Positions 44,225-52,709 of a DNA stretch of 64,000 nt are shown piece after piece. Each line of letters starts with the position of its first letter. The stretch's first letter is position 1. Both the position numbers and the translations under genes were made by a program. The stretch comes from Bacteroidales bacterium (GTDB lineage Bacteria > Bacteroidota > Bacteroidia > Bacteroidales > UBA932), in NCBI GenBank assembly GCA_017452265.1, contig JAFTMS010000019.1, positions 62,001-126,000 on the forward strand. Reading direction: 5' to 3'. Under the pieces are notes generated by a model. That model was not told the origin of the DNA. It was given only the letters and a program-made list of their open reading frames with translations, and did no database searches.

Positions 44225-45016
44225 ATGAAAAAAATTTTCATGTTTTTGGCAGTAATGGGCGTTATGGCCTTTTCTGCACAGAATGCGGTAGCTCAGGACG
44301 AGCAGGCTGCTGAACCTACAGCAACAGAGGCTGCAGCTCCAGCTGCTGACGAAGCACTTGACGGACCGCAGGAAACTCCTGCTCATCAGGCCCTCAAGAC
44401 AAAGTTCATCGAAGGTGGTCCTGGCTTCATGGCCCTCGTTATCGCCTGTCTTATCCTCGGTCTCGCTCTCTGTATCGAGCGTATCCTTTACCTCTCTCTC
44501 TCAAAGACCAACACAAAGAGCCTTCTTGCAAAGATTGAGGAAGCTCTCGCAAACGGTGGTGTAGCAGCAGCAACTGATGTATGCCGCAACACTCGTGGCC
44601 CTATCGCATCAATCTTCACTCAGGCGCTCATCCGCCTCGCTGACGGCCAGTCACTTGAGGAAGTCGAGAAGTCAGTAGTTTCATACGGCGGAGTAGAGGC
44701 AAGCAAGATGGAGCAGAACCTCTCTTGGATCTCACTCTTCATCGCCATCGGTCCTTCACTCGGATTCTTGGGAACAGTCGTTGGTATGATCCAGGCATTC
44801 GACGCCATCATGGTTGCAGGTGACATGTCTCCGGCAGTCGTTGCAGGTGGTATGAAGGTCGCTTTGATCACGACTGTCGGCGGTTTGATCGTTGCCGTTA
44901 TCCTTCAGATTTTCTACAACTATATCCTTTCACAGGTTGAGTCCCTCACTATCGACATGGAGGATGCTTCAATCTCCCTCATGGATATTTTGGTAAAGTA
45001 TCAGGAAAACAAATAA
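44225..45016 (+). CDS. exbB: MotA/TolQ/ExbB proton channel protein with cleavable-like N-terminus
   Basis: 263 aa. N-terminal MKKIFMFLAVMGVMAFSAQNAVAQ looks like a signal peptide, followed by an Ala/Glu/Pro-rich segment to about residue 58, as in Bacteroidota ExbB proteins. Then three helices: GPGFMALVIACLILGLALCI; SLFIAIGPSLGFLGTVVGMIQAF; ALITTVGGLIVAVILQIFYNYI, with the conserved GxxGTVxGMI motif of the ExbB/TolQ family. It forms the proton-conducting pentamer that powers TonB-dependent receptors such as the SusC at 0.4 kb. First of four genes ending at 46565. Confidence 0.94.
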   Translation: MKKIFMFLAVMGVMAFSAQNAVAQDEQAAEPTATEAAAPAADEALDGPQETPAHQALKTKFIEGGPGFMALVIACLILGLALCIERILYLSLSKTNTKSLLAKIEEALANGGVAAATDVCRNTRGPIASIFTQALIRLADGQSLEEVEKSVVSYGGVEASKMEQNLSWISLFIAIGPSLGFLGTVVGMIQAFDAIMVAGDMSPAVVAGGMKVALITTVGGLIVAVILQIFYNYILSQVESLTIDMEDASISLMDILVKYQENK

Positions 45017-45032
45017 TTGACTTTTCTTAAAA

Positions 45033-45494
45033 ATGAAATACGATAAAATAATCAAATGGCTTCTTGCTATATTGTTCGTAGTGGGAGTAATACTCTCAGT
45101 ATACGGCTTTATCGTAGGATGGCCTAAAAATGGCAACGGAATGCCACCTCTCTCTGAACAGAACTGTGTTCCGGTTGACGTGATTCTGTGGGGTGCATAT
45201 ATTTTCACAGTCGTCACAATCCTCGCAGTGGCATTCGGAGTGGTTGTCATAGGTGGAATCAACAATCCTAAGAGCCTTATCAAGCTCCTTATCGGACTTG
45301 TGGCTATCGTCGTCCTCGTCGGAGGCGCATGGATGCTTGCTCCAGGTACTCCTGCTATCGGATACACGGGAGAACCGAAATCAGACTTCATGCTTAAGCT
45401 GACAGACGCGACCCTTATTCTTACTTATCTCATGTGTGGAGCTTCAATTCTTGCTCTCGTAGCCGGATGGATCATCTCTGCAACACGTAAATAA
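45033..45494 (+). CDS. small membrane protein embedded in the ExbBD operon
   Basis: 153 aa with four predicted helices (WLLAILFVVGVILSVYGFIVG; VILWGAYIFTVVTILAVAFGVVVIG; LIKLLIGLVAIVVLVGGAWMLA; LTYLMCGASILALVAGWIISAT). Between helices 1 and 2 lies WPKNGNGMPPLSEQNCVPVD. It sits between exbB and the first exbD with short gaps, the usual place of this protein in Bacteroidota TonB-energising operons. No domain with known function. Probably an accessory subunit of the motor (inference from position). Confidence 0.82.
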   Translation: MKYDKIIKWLLAILFVVGVILSVYGFIVGWPKNGNGMPPLSEQNCVPVDVILWGAYIFTVVTILAVAFGVVVIGGINNPKSLIKLLIGLVAIVVLVGGAWMLAPGTPAIGYTGEPKSDFMLKLTDATLILTYLMCGASILALVAGWIISATRK

Positions 45495-45503
45495 ACTGAC
45501 ACC

Positions 45504-46079
45504 ATGGGTAAAAAAACACCAGAAATCAATTCAAGTTCAACGGCGGATATGGCGTTCCTCCTGCTCTGCTTCTTCATGATGACCACCACCATGGATCAGG
45601 ACAAGGGTCTTCAGCGCCGTCTGCCTCCTATGCCGGACCCTAACCAGAAGGCAGAGGACCAGAAGGTTAATCGTCGTAACATCATCATTGTGAAGATTAA
45701 CTCTGCGGACAGACTTCTTGCTGGTTCCGAGCCTATGCATGTCAGCCAACTTAAGGATAAGATCAAAGAGTTCCTCACAAACCCATACAACGACCCGAAT
45801 CTTCCTGAAAAGGAGGAAATCGAAATCGAAGGATACGGCCCTTGCATGGTATCAAAGGGAGTCATCTCTCTCCAGAATGACCGTGGTACCAGCTATCAGG
45901 CTTATATCGCAGTCCAGAACGAGCTTGTAAAGGCTGTGAATGAGTTGCGAGATGAGTTTTCGGTAGCAAACTTCGGTAAGCCGTATTTCAAACTCAAAGA
46001 GGATGAGATGGCGGTTGTGAGAAAGGCAGTGCCTCAGAACATTTCAGAGGCTGAGCCTAAGGACATTTCTAAAAAATAA
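45504..46079 (+). CDS. exbD: ExbD/TolR-like biopolymer transport protein (first)
   Basis: 191 aa. One N-terminal helix STADMAFLLLCFFMMTTTMD, with the conserved Asp (ADMAF) that takes part in proton transfer, then a periplasmic domain with a Bacteroidota-type insert (MHVSQLKDKIKEFLTNPYN ... VISLQNDRGTSYQAYIAVQN). It works with ExbB to couple the proton gradient to TonB. Followed after 15 bases by a second exbD. Confidence 0.93.
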   Translation: MGKKTPEINSSSTADMAFLLLCFFMMTTTMDQDKGLQRRLPPMPDPNQKAEDQKVNRRNIIIVKINSADRLLAGSEPMHVSQLKDKIKEFLTNPYNDPNLPEKEEIEIEGYGPCMVSKGVISLQNDRGTSYQAYIAVQNELVKAVNELRDEFSVANFGKPYFKLKEDEMAVVRKAVPQNISEAEPKDISKK

Positions 46080-46094
46080 AAGGAGAATAACAAT

Positions 46095-46565
46095 ATGTCA
46101 AGATTCAAACAGAAAGAGAAAAGGACAGTGCCACAGCCACCTTCTGGCTCACTTTCCGACATCGTGTTCATGCTGTTGTTCTTCTTCATGGTGACAACCA
46201 CAATGCGTGAATCGGATAGCAAGGTACAGGTAAGGCTTCCGGAGGCATCAGAAGTTGCTAAGCTTGAGAGAAAGGACCTCGCTGCCTACATCAACATAGG
46301 TACTCCTATGAGAAGTCTGCAGGCACAGTACGGTACCGACTCACGTATCCAGCTGAACGACTCGTTCAAGACCGTAGACGAAATCCGTGACTTCATCGCC
46401 GCAGAGCGTGATGCCATGTCGGAGGCAGACAGGTCTTACATGAACGTCGTGATCAAGGCAGATGAGAACACCCGTATGGGTATCATCACAGACGTGAAGC
46501 AGGAGCTCCGTAAATGTTCGGCCCTCAAGATCATGTACACAGCAAGAAAAGGCGGAGACCAATAA
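46095..46565 (+). CDS. exbD: ExbD/TolR-like biopolymer transport protein (second)
   Basis: 156 aa. The helix SDIVFMLLFFFMVTTTM again carries the conserved Asp (SDIVF). The periplasmic part is shorter than in its paralog and closes ITDVKQELRKCSALKIMYTA, like the ordinary ExbD C-terminus (KxxxLxxxKI). Two ExbD proteins with one ExbB suggest a mixed dimer in the motor. Last gene before a strong terminator. Confidence 0.92.
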   Translation: MSRFKQKEKRTVPQPPSGSLSDIVFMLLFFFMVTTTMRESDSKVQVRLPEASEVAKLERKDLAAYINIGTPMRSLQAQYGTDSRIQLNDSFKTVDEIRDFIAAERDAMSEADRSYMNVVIKADENTRMGIITDVKQELRKCSALKIMYTARKGGDQ

Positions 46566-46587
46566 TCTCAGCCAAACAATAGAAAAG

Positions 46588-46618
46588 AGCAGTTTCCTTA
46601 TCGGAGACTGCTTTTTTT
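46588..46618 (+). terminator. rho-independent terminator of the exbBD operon
   Basis: AGCAGTTTCC (46588-46597) pairs with GGAGACTGCT (46603-46612) with one G-U pair and a 5-base loop, followed by seven T. Twenty-two bases after the exbD stop. Confidence 0.85.
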
Positions 46619-46632
46619 ATGCAATTATTTGA

Positions 46633-46661
46633 TTGTCATTGGATAATTTTAGGTAAATTTG
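46633..46661 (+). promoter_or_regulatory. promoter of the alkaline phosphatase gene
   Basis: TTG (46633-46635), 18 bases, TAAATTTG (46654-46661), 24 bases before the start codon. A TTTG also occurs at 46628-46631. Confidence 0.55.
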
Positions 46662-46684
46662 TAAGTTTTTTAAACACGACTGAC

Positions 46685-47902
46685 ATGAAAAAGATATTCT
46701 GCATGATTGCCATGGCCGCGACCGTTCTGACCGCCTTCACAGGATGTACGGAAACGAAAAAAGATGACGGAAAGGCAAAATATATTTTCCTCTTCATCGG
46801 AGACGGAATGGGTGCATCTCATGTGGCGGTTACCGAATCATACCTGTCATACAAGGCAGGAAAACTCGGAGGCGAGCAGCTCTCATTCACGAAATTTCCG
46901 TACTACGGAAACTGCACGACACATTCCGCAAACCGTATGATAACATGCTCTTCGGCGGCAGCAACGGCGATTGCATGCGGAATCAAGACCAATAACGAGA
47001 ATATCGGTGTGGATGCAGAAGGAAATCCTGTCAGCAATATAGCTGAAGAACTGCATGAAATGGGCTACAAAGTCGGCATCATGACGACAGTGCCGATCAA
47101 CCATGCGACTCCGGCAGGATTCTATGCGCATAACAACAGCAGATACGGATATTACGACATCAGCTGCACGATACCGGAAACAGGCTTCGAGTTCTTCGGA
47201 GGCTCCGGATTCTACAATTATAGAGGCAGCGAGGGGGACAAGGAGCCTGTGGATGCCTATATCGAGAGCAAAGGATATGAGGTATGCTACGGCCCTGAGG
47301 AATTCAAGGCGGCCGCAGACACGGCGGAGCATGTCGTGTTCATCCAGGAGAGCGGAAGAGAGACGGATCCGGAATACTATGTCAGCAACGGAATGGAGAC
47401 CGAAGACGTGCGTCTGGCCGAAATGCTCGGTATGAGCCTTGACTTCCTTGGAGACGCAGAACCATTCTTCATAATGTGCGAAGGAGGAAACATCGACTGG
47501 TCAGCACATGCAAACAAGACAATGGCTGTGATAGATGACATTCTGGAATTCGACGAAGCAATAGCAAAGGCTGTCGGATTCTACAACGCGCATCCGGACG
47601 AGACGCTCATCATCGTGACGGCAGACCATGAGACCGGAGGCGTTTCAATAGGAGAAGGCAAGGAGTGGAGGACAGAATTAGTTGACTGGAAGCTGCTGGA
47701 AGACCATTGGATCGCTTCAGGCGAGAAGAATGTGCTCAGCTACGAGGAAAACATGGAAATGAACAGGAAGGCCCTCATAGGCTGGACGTCAAGCCACCAT
47801 ACCGGAGGCCCTGTCCCGGTATATGCAATCGGAAAGGGTGCAGAGAAGTTCAGCGGAAGAATCGACAATGCCGAGATTAAGGGCAAAATTTTAGGCGAAT
47901 AG
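46685..47902 (+). CDS. alkaline phosphatase family lipoprotein
   Basis: 405 aa from the ATG at 46685; the longer frame to 46619 overlaps the promoter. Lipobox TGC ([12 protein letters not shown]) is followed by TETKKDD, which matches the K-(D/E)(D/E) surface-export tag of Bacteroidota. FLFIGDGMG holds the first metal Asp, [18 protein letters not shown] the nucleophile region (Ser where E. coli has TDSAASAT, but Asp changed to Cys), [17 protein letters not shown] and SSHHTGG the other metal ligands. It hydrolyses phosphate esters outside the cell or in the periplasm. Monocistronic; phosphate-box not recognised. Confidence 0.9.
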   Translation: MKKIFCMIAMAATVLTAFTGCTETKKDDGKAKYIFLFIGDGMGASHVAVTESYLSYKAGKLGGEQLSFTKFPYYGNCTTHSANRMITCSSAAATAIACGIKTNNENIGVDAEGNPVSNIAEELHEMGYKVGIMTTVPINHATPAGFYAHNNSRYGYYDISCTIPETGFEFFGGSGFYNYRGSEGDKEPVDAYIESKGYEVCYGPEEFKAAADTAEHVVFIQESGRETDPEYYVSNGMETEDVRLAEMLGMSLDFLGDAEPFFIMCEGGNIDWSAHANKTMAVIDDILEFDEAIAKAVGFYNAHPDETLIIVTADHETGGVSIGEGKEWRTELVDWKLLEDHWIASGEKNVLSYEENMEMNRKALIGWTSSHHTGGPVPVYAIGKGAEKFSGRIDNAEIKGKILGE

Positions 47903-47914
47903 CTGCAAAAGGCT

Positions 47915-47922
47915 TATCTTTG
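47915..47922 (+). promoter_or_regulatory. possible -7 element for asnS
   Basis: TATCTTTG, 27 bases before the asnS start. No good -33 TTG (TTTTA at 47889-47893 is nearest). Confidence 0.4.
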
Positions 47923-47948
47923 CAAAGTTTGAAAAATCATCATACAGA

Positions 47949-49343
47949 ATGGAAACAGTTATCAGAACCAAAGTGAAGGACCTGCTCAAGAGCGAGCCGG
48001 GCAGAGAGGTTCTTGCCAAAGGATGGGTAAGGACCAAGAGAGGAAACAAGAATGTGGCGTTCATCGCCCTCAATGACGGTTCTACAATCAATAATATACA
48101 GATCGTCGTGGACAAGACACCTGAGAACGAAGCAGTTCTTGCAAAGGTGACAACAGGAGCCTGCATCGGCGTGACAGGAATGCTTGTAGAGTCGGTCGGC
48201 GGCGGCCAGAGCACAGAGATTCAGGCAAGCGCGATTGAAATCTACGGTGAGTGCGACCCGATGCGCTATCCGCTCCAGAAGAAGGACACATCTTTCGAAT
48301 TCCTCAGGACAGTGGCACATCTCCGCCCAAGGACAAACACTTTCGGAGCAATCTACAGGCTAAGGAGCAAGATGGCTTACGCAATCCACCAGTTCTTCAA
48401 CGAGAAGGGCTTCGTGTACATGCATACGCCGCTCATCACGGCTTCGGACTGTGAGGGTGCGGGCCAGATGTTCCGTGTGACCACTCTCGATATGGACAAT
48501 CTGCCAAAGAACAAGAAGGGTGGAATCGACTATTCAAAGGACTTCTTCGGAAGGGAGACAAGCCTTACGGTGAGCGGACAGCTCGAAGGAGAGCTTGGAG
48601 CGACGGCTCTCGGCGAGATCTACACCTTCGGACCGACATTCCGCGCAGAGAATTCAAACACACCGCGCCACCTTGCGGAATTCTGGATGATCGAGCCGGA
48701 AATGGCATTCTACGACATCAAGGACAATATGGACCTTGCCGAAGAGTTCATCAAGTATCTCGTGAAATATGCGCTTGACAACTGCCGTGAGGATATCCAG
48801 TTCCTCAACGACAGATACGACAACGAGCTTATCGAGCGCCTTGAGAGCGTAGCGGACACAGAGTTTGTACGTCTCACATATACTGAGGGAGTGAAGATTC
48901 TTGAGGCTGCCGATGTGGAGTGGGAGTATCCTGTAAGCTGGGGTACAGACCTTCAGAGCGAGCACGAGCGCTATCTCGTGGAGAAGCATTTCAAGAGGCC
49001 TGTGATCCTTACGGACTATCCTAAGGACATCAAGGCATTCTATATGAAGCAGAACGAGGACGGAAAGACCGTACGCGCCATGGATGTGCTCTTCCCTAAG
49101 ATCGGAGAGATTATCGGAGGTTCGGAGCGCGAGGCTTCGCTTGAGAAGCTGGAGGCACGCATCACGGAGACAGGCATGAGCCGCAAGGGCCTCGAGTGGT
49201 ATCTCGACACACGCCGCTTCGGTTCTGCGCCTCACAGCGGATTCGGCCTCGGTTTCGAGCGTCTTCTCCTGTTCGTGACGGGAATGACGAACATCCGCGA
49301 CGTGATTCCGTTCCCTCGTACCCCTAAAAACGCCGAATATTAA
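47949..49343 (+). CDS. asnS: asparagine-tRNA ligase
   Basis: 464 aa, class II. An N-terminal OB-fold binds the anticodon ([20 protein letters not shown]). Catalytic core motif 2 is [20 protein letters not shown], and motif 3 is [21 protein letters not shown], which ends in [27 protein letters not shown] is typical of AsnRS. Length matches E. coli (466 aa). Followed after one base by udk and then a TonB-like gene; likely cotranscribed. Confidence 0.96.
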   Translation: METVIRTKVKDLLKSEPGREVLAKGWVRTKRGNKNVAFIALNDGSTINNIQIVVDKTPENEAVLAKVTTGACIGVTGMLVESVGGGQSTEIQASAIEIYGECDPMRYPLQKKDTSFEFLRTVAHLRPRTNTFGAIYRLRSKMAYAIHQFFNEKGFVYMHTPLITASDCEGAGQMFRVTTLDMDNLPKNKKGGIDYSKDFFGRETSLTVSGQLEGELGATALGEIYTFGPTFRAENSNTPRHLAEFWMIEPEMAFYDIKDNMDLAEEFIKYLVKYALDNCREDIQFLNDRYDNELIERLESVADTEFVRLTYTEGVKILEAADVEWEYPVSWGTDLQSEHERYLVEKHFKRPVILTDYPKDIKAFYMKQNEDGKTVRAMDVLFPKIGEIIGGSEREASLEKLEARITETGMSRKGLEWYLDTRRFGSAPHSGFGLGFERLLLFVTGMTNIRDVIPFPRTPKNAEY

Positions 49344-49344
49344 T

Positions 49345-49971
49345 ATGCTGATAATAGGAATTGCCGGAGGATCAGGTTCCGGAAAGACAACAGTCGTAAA
49401 GGCGATAACAGAACAGCTCAAGGAGAATGTGGTCGTGATTCCGCAGGATTCATACTACAAGGACCTGAGCCATTACACCGAGGAACAGAAGAGGGTCCAC
49501 AACTTCGACCATCCCGATTCCATCGACTTCGAGCTGCTCAGAACGCAGCTCAAGGAACTGCGCGACGGCAAGGTCGTGGAGCAGCCGGTATATTCCTACA
49601 TCACATGCGGACGCTCGAAGAACGAGACCGTGACAGTGAGGCCGGCAGACGTCATCATCGTTGAAGGCATACTCATATTCACGGATCCGAAGCTCCGCAA
49701 GCTTCTGGACATCAAGATCTTCGTGGATGCGGACGATGACGACAGGCTCATGCGCGTGATGGCACGTGACATCGTCGAAAGAGGCAAGACAGTGGAATGG
49801 GTAATAGAACGATACTCTAACACAGTGAAGCCTATGTATCTCCAGTTCATCGAGCCGAGCAAGAGATATGCAGACATAATCATTCCTCAGGGCGGACATA
49901 ACAAGGTGGCCATCGACGTCATTTCAGCTACGATAGAGAAGTCGCTGGCCGGCTGCAGAAAGAACAGATGA
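49345..49971 (+). CDS. udk: uridine kinase
   Basis: 208 aa. Phosphorylates uridine and cytidine for salvage. P-loop GIAGGSGSGKTTVV (about 5-18), HNFDHPDSIDFELL with the substrate-binding FDHPxxFD, PVYSYITCGRSKNET, VEGILIF, FVDADDDDRLMRVMARDIVERGK. All in order and of standard length. The stop is followed by a single base before the next start codon (TTG). Confidence 0.95.
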   Translation: MLIIGIAGGSGSGKTTVVKAITEQLKENVVVIPQDSYYKDLSHYTEEQKRVHNFDHPDSIDFELLRTQLKELRDGKVVEQPVYSYITCGRSKNETVTVRPADVIIVEGILIFTDPKLRKLLDIKIFVDADDDDRLMRVMARDIVERGKTVEWVIERYSNTVKPMYLQFIEPSKRYADIIIPQGGHNKVAIDVISATIEKSLAGCRKNR

Positions 49972-49972
49972 T

Positions 49973-50698
49973 TTGAGCAAAGGCAGGGAAAATAAGGCCG
50001 GATTGTATATCACCGTGATATTTCATCTCACGGTGATTATTGTCTTGCTGCTCTATCAGGTGGACTCCACAATAAGACGAGAAGAGAGCTTTGTGCTGGA
50101 CTTCTCGAAGCAGGAGGAAATTGAGAAGCAGGAAGAGGAAAGGGAGTTCAGGGAGGAAGTCAGCAGACGGCTTGACGACCTCATTGCAGCAGCTCAAAAC
50201 TCCGGTAAACCCATCAGGAACATCGCTGTGGATGCCGGTTCAAGCCAGCTGAAGGACGACAGGGGAACTGATGCGGAACAGCTTTACAGGGATGCCGCAA
50301 AACTCGCAGCAGACCTGAAGAACGGTCAGAAGGACGCCATCGAAGAGGATGCGCGCGAAGAGACGGTGGAAATGCAGCATCAGCGCAGACCGACCAAGGA
50401 GGAGCAGAAGGAATACAGCGGCCCGTCTGTGGTGTCGTATTCACTGGACGGCCGCAAGGCAAGCCATCTGAAGATTCCTGCATACCGATGCTACGGAGCA
50501 GGTGACGTGACGGTGATAATAACCGTGAACAATGCCGGTCAGGTGGTCGATGCCCGCATCATGGACGACATTTCGTCTGCCGACAAATGCCTCCGCGACT
50601 TTGCAAAACGTGCAGCCCGCCTGTCCCGTTTCTCCGCCTCACAGACAGCCCCACCGAACCAGAAAGGCGAAATCGTCTACAGATTCATAGCGCAGTAA
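49973..50698 (+). CDS. TonB-like energy transducer (TTG start)
   Basis: 241 aa. One N-terminal helix (LYITVIFHLTVIIVLLLYQV, about 11-30), a charged periplasmic coiled region (KQEEIEKQEEEREFREEVSR), then a C-terminal TonB-type domain (KIPAYRCYGAGDVTVIITVN NAGQVVDARI ... IVYRFIAQ). The pattern resembles TonB/TolA-like transducers that link ExbBD to outer membrane receptors. There is no in-frame ATG; the frame opens with TTG (49973), one base after the udk stop. The ExbBD genes are 3.4 kb upstream in another operon. A TonB function is inferred from topology and C-terminal fold. Confidence 0.75.
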   Translation: MSKGRENKAGLYITVIFHLTVIIVLLLYQVDSTIRREESFVLDFSKQEEIEKQEEEREFREEVSRRLDDLIAAAQNSGKPIRNIAVDAGSSQLKDDRGTDAEQLYRDAAKLAADLKNGQKDAIEEDAREETVEMQHQRRPTKEEQKEYSGPSVVSYSLDGRKASHLKIPAYRCYGAGDVTVIITVNNAGQVVDARIMDDISSADKCLRDFAKRAARLSRFSASQTAPPNQKGEIVYRFIAQ

Positions 50699-50708
50699 TC
50701 AATTCACA

Positions 50709-52292
50709 TCATTCCACTCGGCCGGGATTGGAAAGGGCGGCCTGGATTGTGTCGTCAATCGGCAGGTAGAAGCGGTAGAAGGCTTCCTCGCCCACTTGCG
50801 AGAATCGGCCGACAAGGCCCTTGATCTGCGGCATCATATATGGCTTCGTCTCTTCCCATTCGCCTTCTTTCGGTTTGAGTCCGTCCACGCGGGATGCATA
50901 GTCGAGGAACTGTGCCTCAAGGTCTATGTCATCAAGATATGCAGACAGGCTGCCGAAATCCGAAATCTGCGAAAGCGTGCCGCGATACTTGTCGGACATC
51001 GTCGAAGCAAAGCGCATCGCTGTCGCCTTCTTGTTGGCATTGATGTAGAACTTCGTCGCCTTTGTGGTGTCCATAGGGACGAATATGTCCGGAATGATTC
51101 CTCCACCGCCATATACGCGACGGCCCTTCACGGTATAATATACGGCGTTTGTGTCCACCTTGATGCTGTCCGCAGACGTCATTTCACCGTGGGCATAGCG
51201 CTCATAGATGTCGTATGCGTAATCCTTGTCGTACGGCTTCTGGATGCAGCGGCCGGAAGGGGTGTAGAAACGGGCCACGGTCAGGCGTATTCCCGAACCG
51301 TCCGTAAAATTCACAGGCTCCTGCACAAGGCCCTTTCCGAACGAGCGGCGGCCTACGATCACTCCCCTGTCGTTGTCCTGGATGGCTCCGGCGAAGATTT
51401 CGCTCGACGATGCCGTACCGTCGTCTATGAGTACGGACAGTTCGATATCCTTGAGCGAGCCTCTTCCGTCGGCATCATATTCCTGACGGTCTCTGTGAAG
51501 GCCTTCCATGTACACGATGTCGTCACCTTTGGCGAGGAACTCGTTCGAGAGCATGAGGGATTGGTCGAAATAGCCTCCGGTATTGTTTCTGAGGTCGAAC
51601 ACCAGCCTTGTCATGCCCTGCTCCATGAGCTTTTCTGAAGCTTCACGGAACTCCTTGTATGTGGTCCTTGTGAACTTTGTGAGCTTTATGTAGCCTGTCG
51701 TTCCGTCTATCATGAAGGCTGCATCGATGCAGTGTACGGGTATCTTGTCGCGGACTATGTCGAAAGGTATCAGCGTACCGCCCCTGTTGACCGTGATCTT
51801 CACCTTTGTGCCTGCAGGGCCCTTCATAAGCCTTATCATGCTGTCCTGCGGCGTCTTTGTGCCGGCTATCGTCCTCTCGCCCACACGGACGATTCTGTCG
51901 CCCTGCATCAGGCCTGCCTTCTCGGACGGGCCGCCGGGAATCGTGCTCAGGACTATCGCGGTATCCTCCGGCACATTGAAAGTGATGCCTATGCCCTCGA
52001 AATTGCCGGCAAGCTCTGTCTCGGATTCGGTGAGTTCCACTGGGGGAAGATACACAGAATGCGGATCCAGTTCCGCCAGAGCTGCCGTCACCGCTGCATC
52101 GGTCATGCTTTCCATGTCGATGGTATCGACATAGTTCTTCTGCACTTCCTGCAGGATAAGGTTCAGCTTGCGCCAGCGGTTGTAATCGCCGTCGAATTTG
52201 CGTTTCGGTTCAAGGGCCTTGGACACTACCAAGGTGACGAGCACTCCTACGACTATGCCCAGGAGTGCGGTGAGGATGTTGTTTTGTTTCAT
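50709..52292 (-). CDS. S41 family C-terminal processing protease
   Basis: 527 aa. An N-terminal helix (LTALLGIVVGVLVTLVVS) anchors it at the inner membrane. PDZ domain at about 85-170 (GNFEGIGITFNVPEDTAIVL, GGPSEKAGLMQGDRIVRVGE). Catalytic dyad: Ser in DDGTASSSEIFAGA and Lys in GRRSFGKGLVQEP, the marks of CtpA/Prc. These proteases cut C-termini or peptidoglycan hydrolases in the periplasm. Last of a minus-strand run (ridA, unknown, ligase, dCMP deaminase, protease) with gaps of 1-40 bases. Confidence 0.92.
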   Translation of the reverse strand: MKQNNILTALLGIVVGVLVTLVVSKALEPKRKFDGDYNRWRKLNLILQEVQKNYVDTIDMESMTDAAVTAALAELDPHSVYLPPVELTESETELAGNFEGIGITFNVPEDTAIVLSTIPGGPSEKAGLMQGDRIVRVGERTIAGTKTPQDSMIRLMKGPAGTKVKITVNRGGTLIPFDIVRDKIPVHCIDAAFMIDGTTGYIKLTKFTRTTYKEFREASEKLMEQGMTRLVFDLRNNTGGYFDQSLMLSNEFLAKGDDIVYMEGLHRDRQEYDADGRGSLKDIELSVLIDDGTASSSEIFAGAIQDNDRGVIVGRRSFGKGLVQEPVNFTDGSGIRLTVARFYTPSGRCIQKPYDKDYAYDIYERYAHGEMTSADSIKVDTNAVYYTVKGRRVYGGGGIIPDIFVPMDTTKATKFYINANKKATAMRFASTMSDKYRGTLSQISDFGSLSAYLDDIDLEAQFLDYASRVDGLKPKEGEWEETKPYMMPQIKGLVGRFSQVGEEAFYRFYLPIDDTIQAALSNPGRVE

Positions 52293-52293
52293 T

Positions 52294-52698
52294 TCAGTCC
52301 ACTTTCTCCACTTCTATTCCGGCTTTACGGAGCAGGTCGATTCCGTCCGTGAGGCGATATTCGTCACGGTAGACGACGCGCCTGATTCCGGACTGGATGA
52401 TGAGTTTCGCGCATTCCATGCACGGCGAGGCAGTCACGTAAAGTGTGGCTCCCTTGCTGCTGTTGCCGGACTGCGCCACTTTGGTTATGGCATTGGCCTC
52501 GGCATGCAGGACATAGGGCTTTGTGGCGCCGCTCTCATCCTCGCAGATGTTTTCAAACCCGGACGGCGTACCGTTGTAGCCGTCCGAGATTATCATTCTG
52601 TCCTTAACAAGCAGGGCGCCCACCTGTCGGCGCTTGCAGTATGAGTTGCGGGCCCATACTCCTGCCATTTCAATGTAGCTTTGGTCAAATTTTTCCAT
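52294..52698 (-). CDS. dCMP deaminase family protein
   Basis: 134 aa. Zinc-dependent deaminase: VLHAEANAITKVAQS gives the HAE motif, and LYVTASPCMECAKLII gives PCxxC, both binding zinc. ARNSYCKRRQVGALLVKDR is typical of ComEB/dCMP deaminases, which make dUMP for thymidylate synthesis. The length is short but full for the family. One base from the S41 gene and 11 from the ligase gene. Confidence 0.92.
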   Translation of the reverse strand: MEKFDQSYIEMAGVWARNSYCKRRQVGALLVKDRMIISDGYNGTPSGFENICEDESGATKPYVLHAEANAITKVAQSGNSSKGATLYVTASPCMECAKLIIQSGIRRVVYRDEYRLTDGIDLLRKAGIEVEKVD

Positions 52699-52709
52699 AA
52701 GATTCCTTA

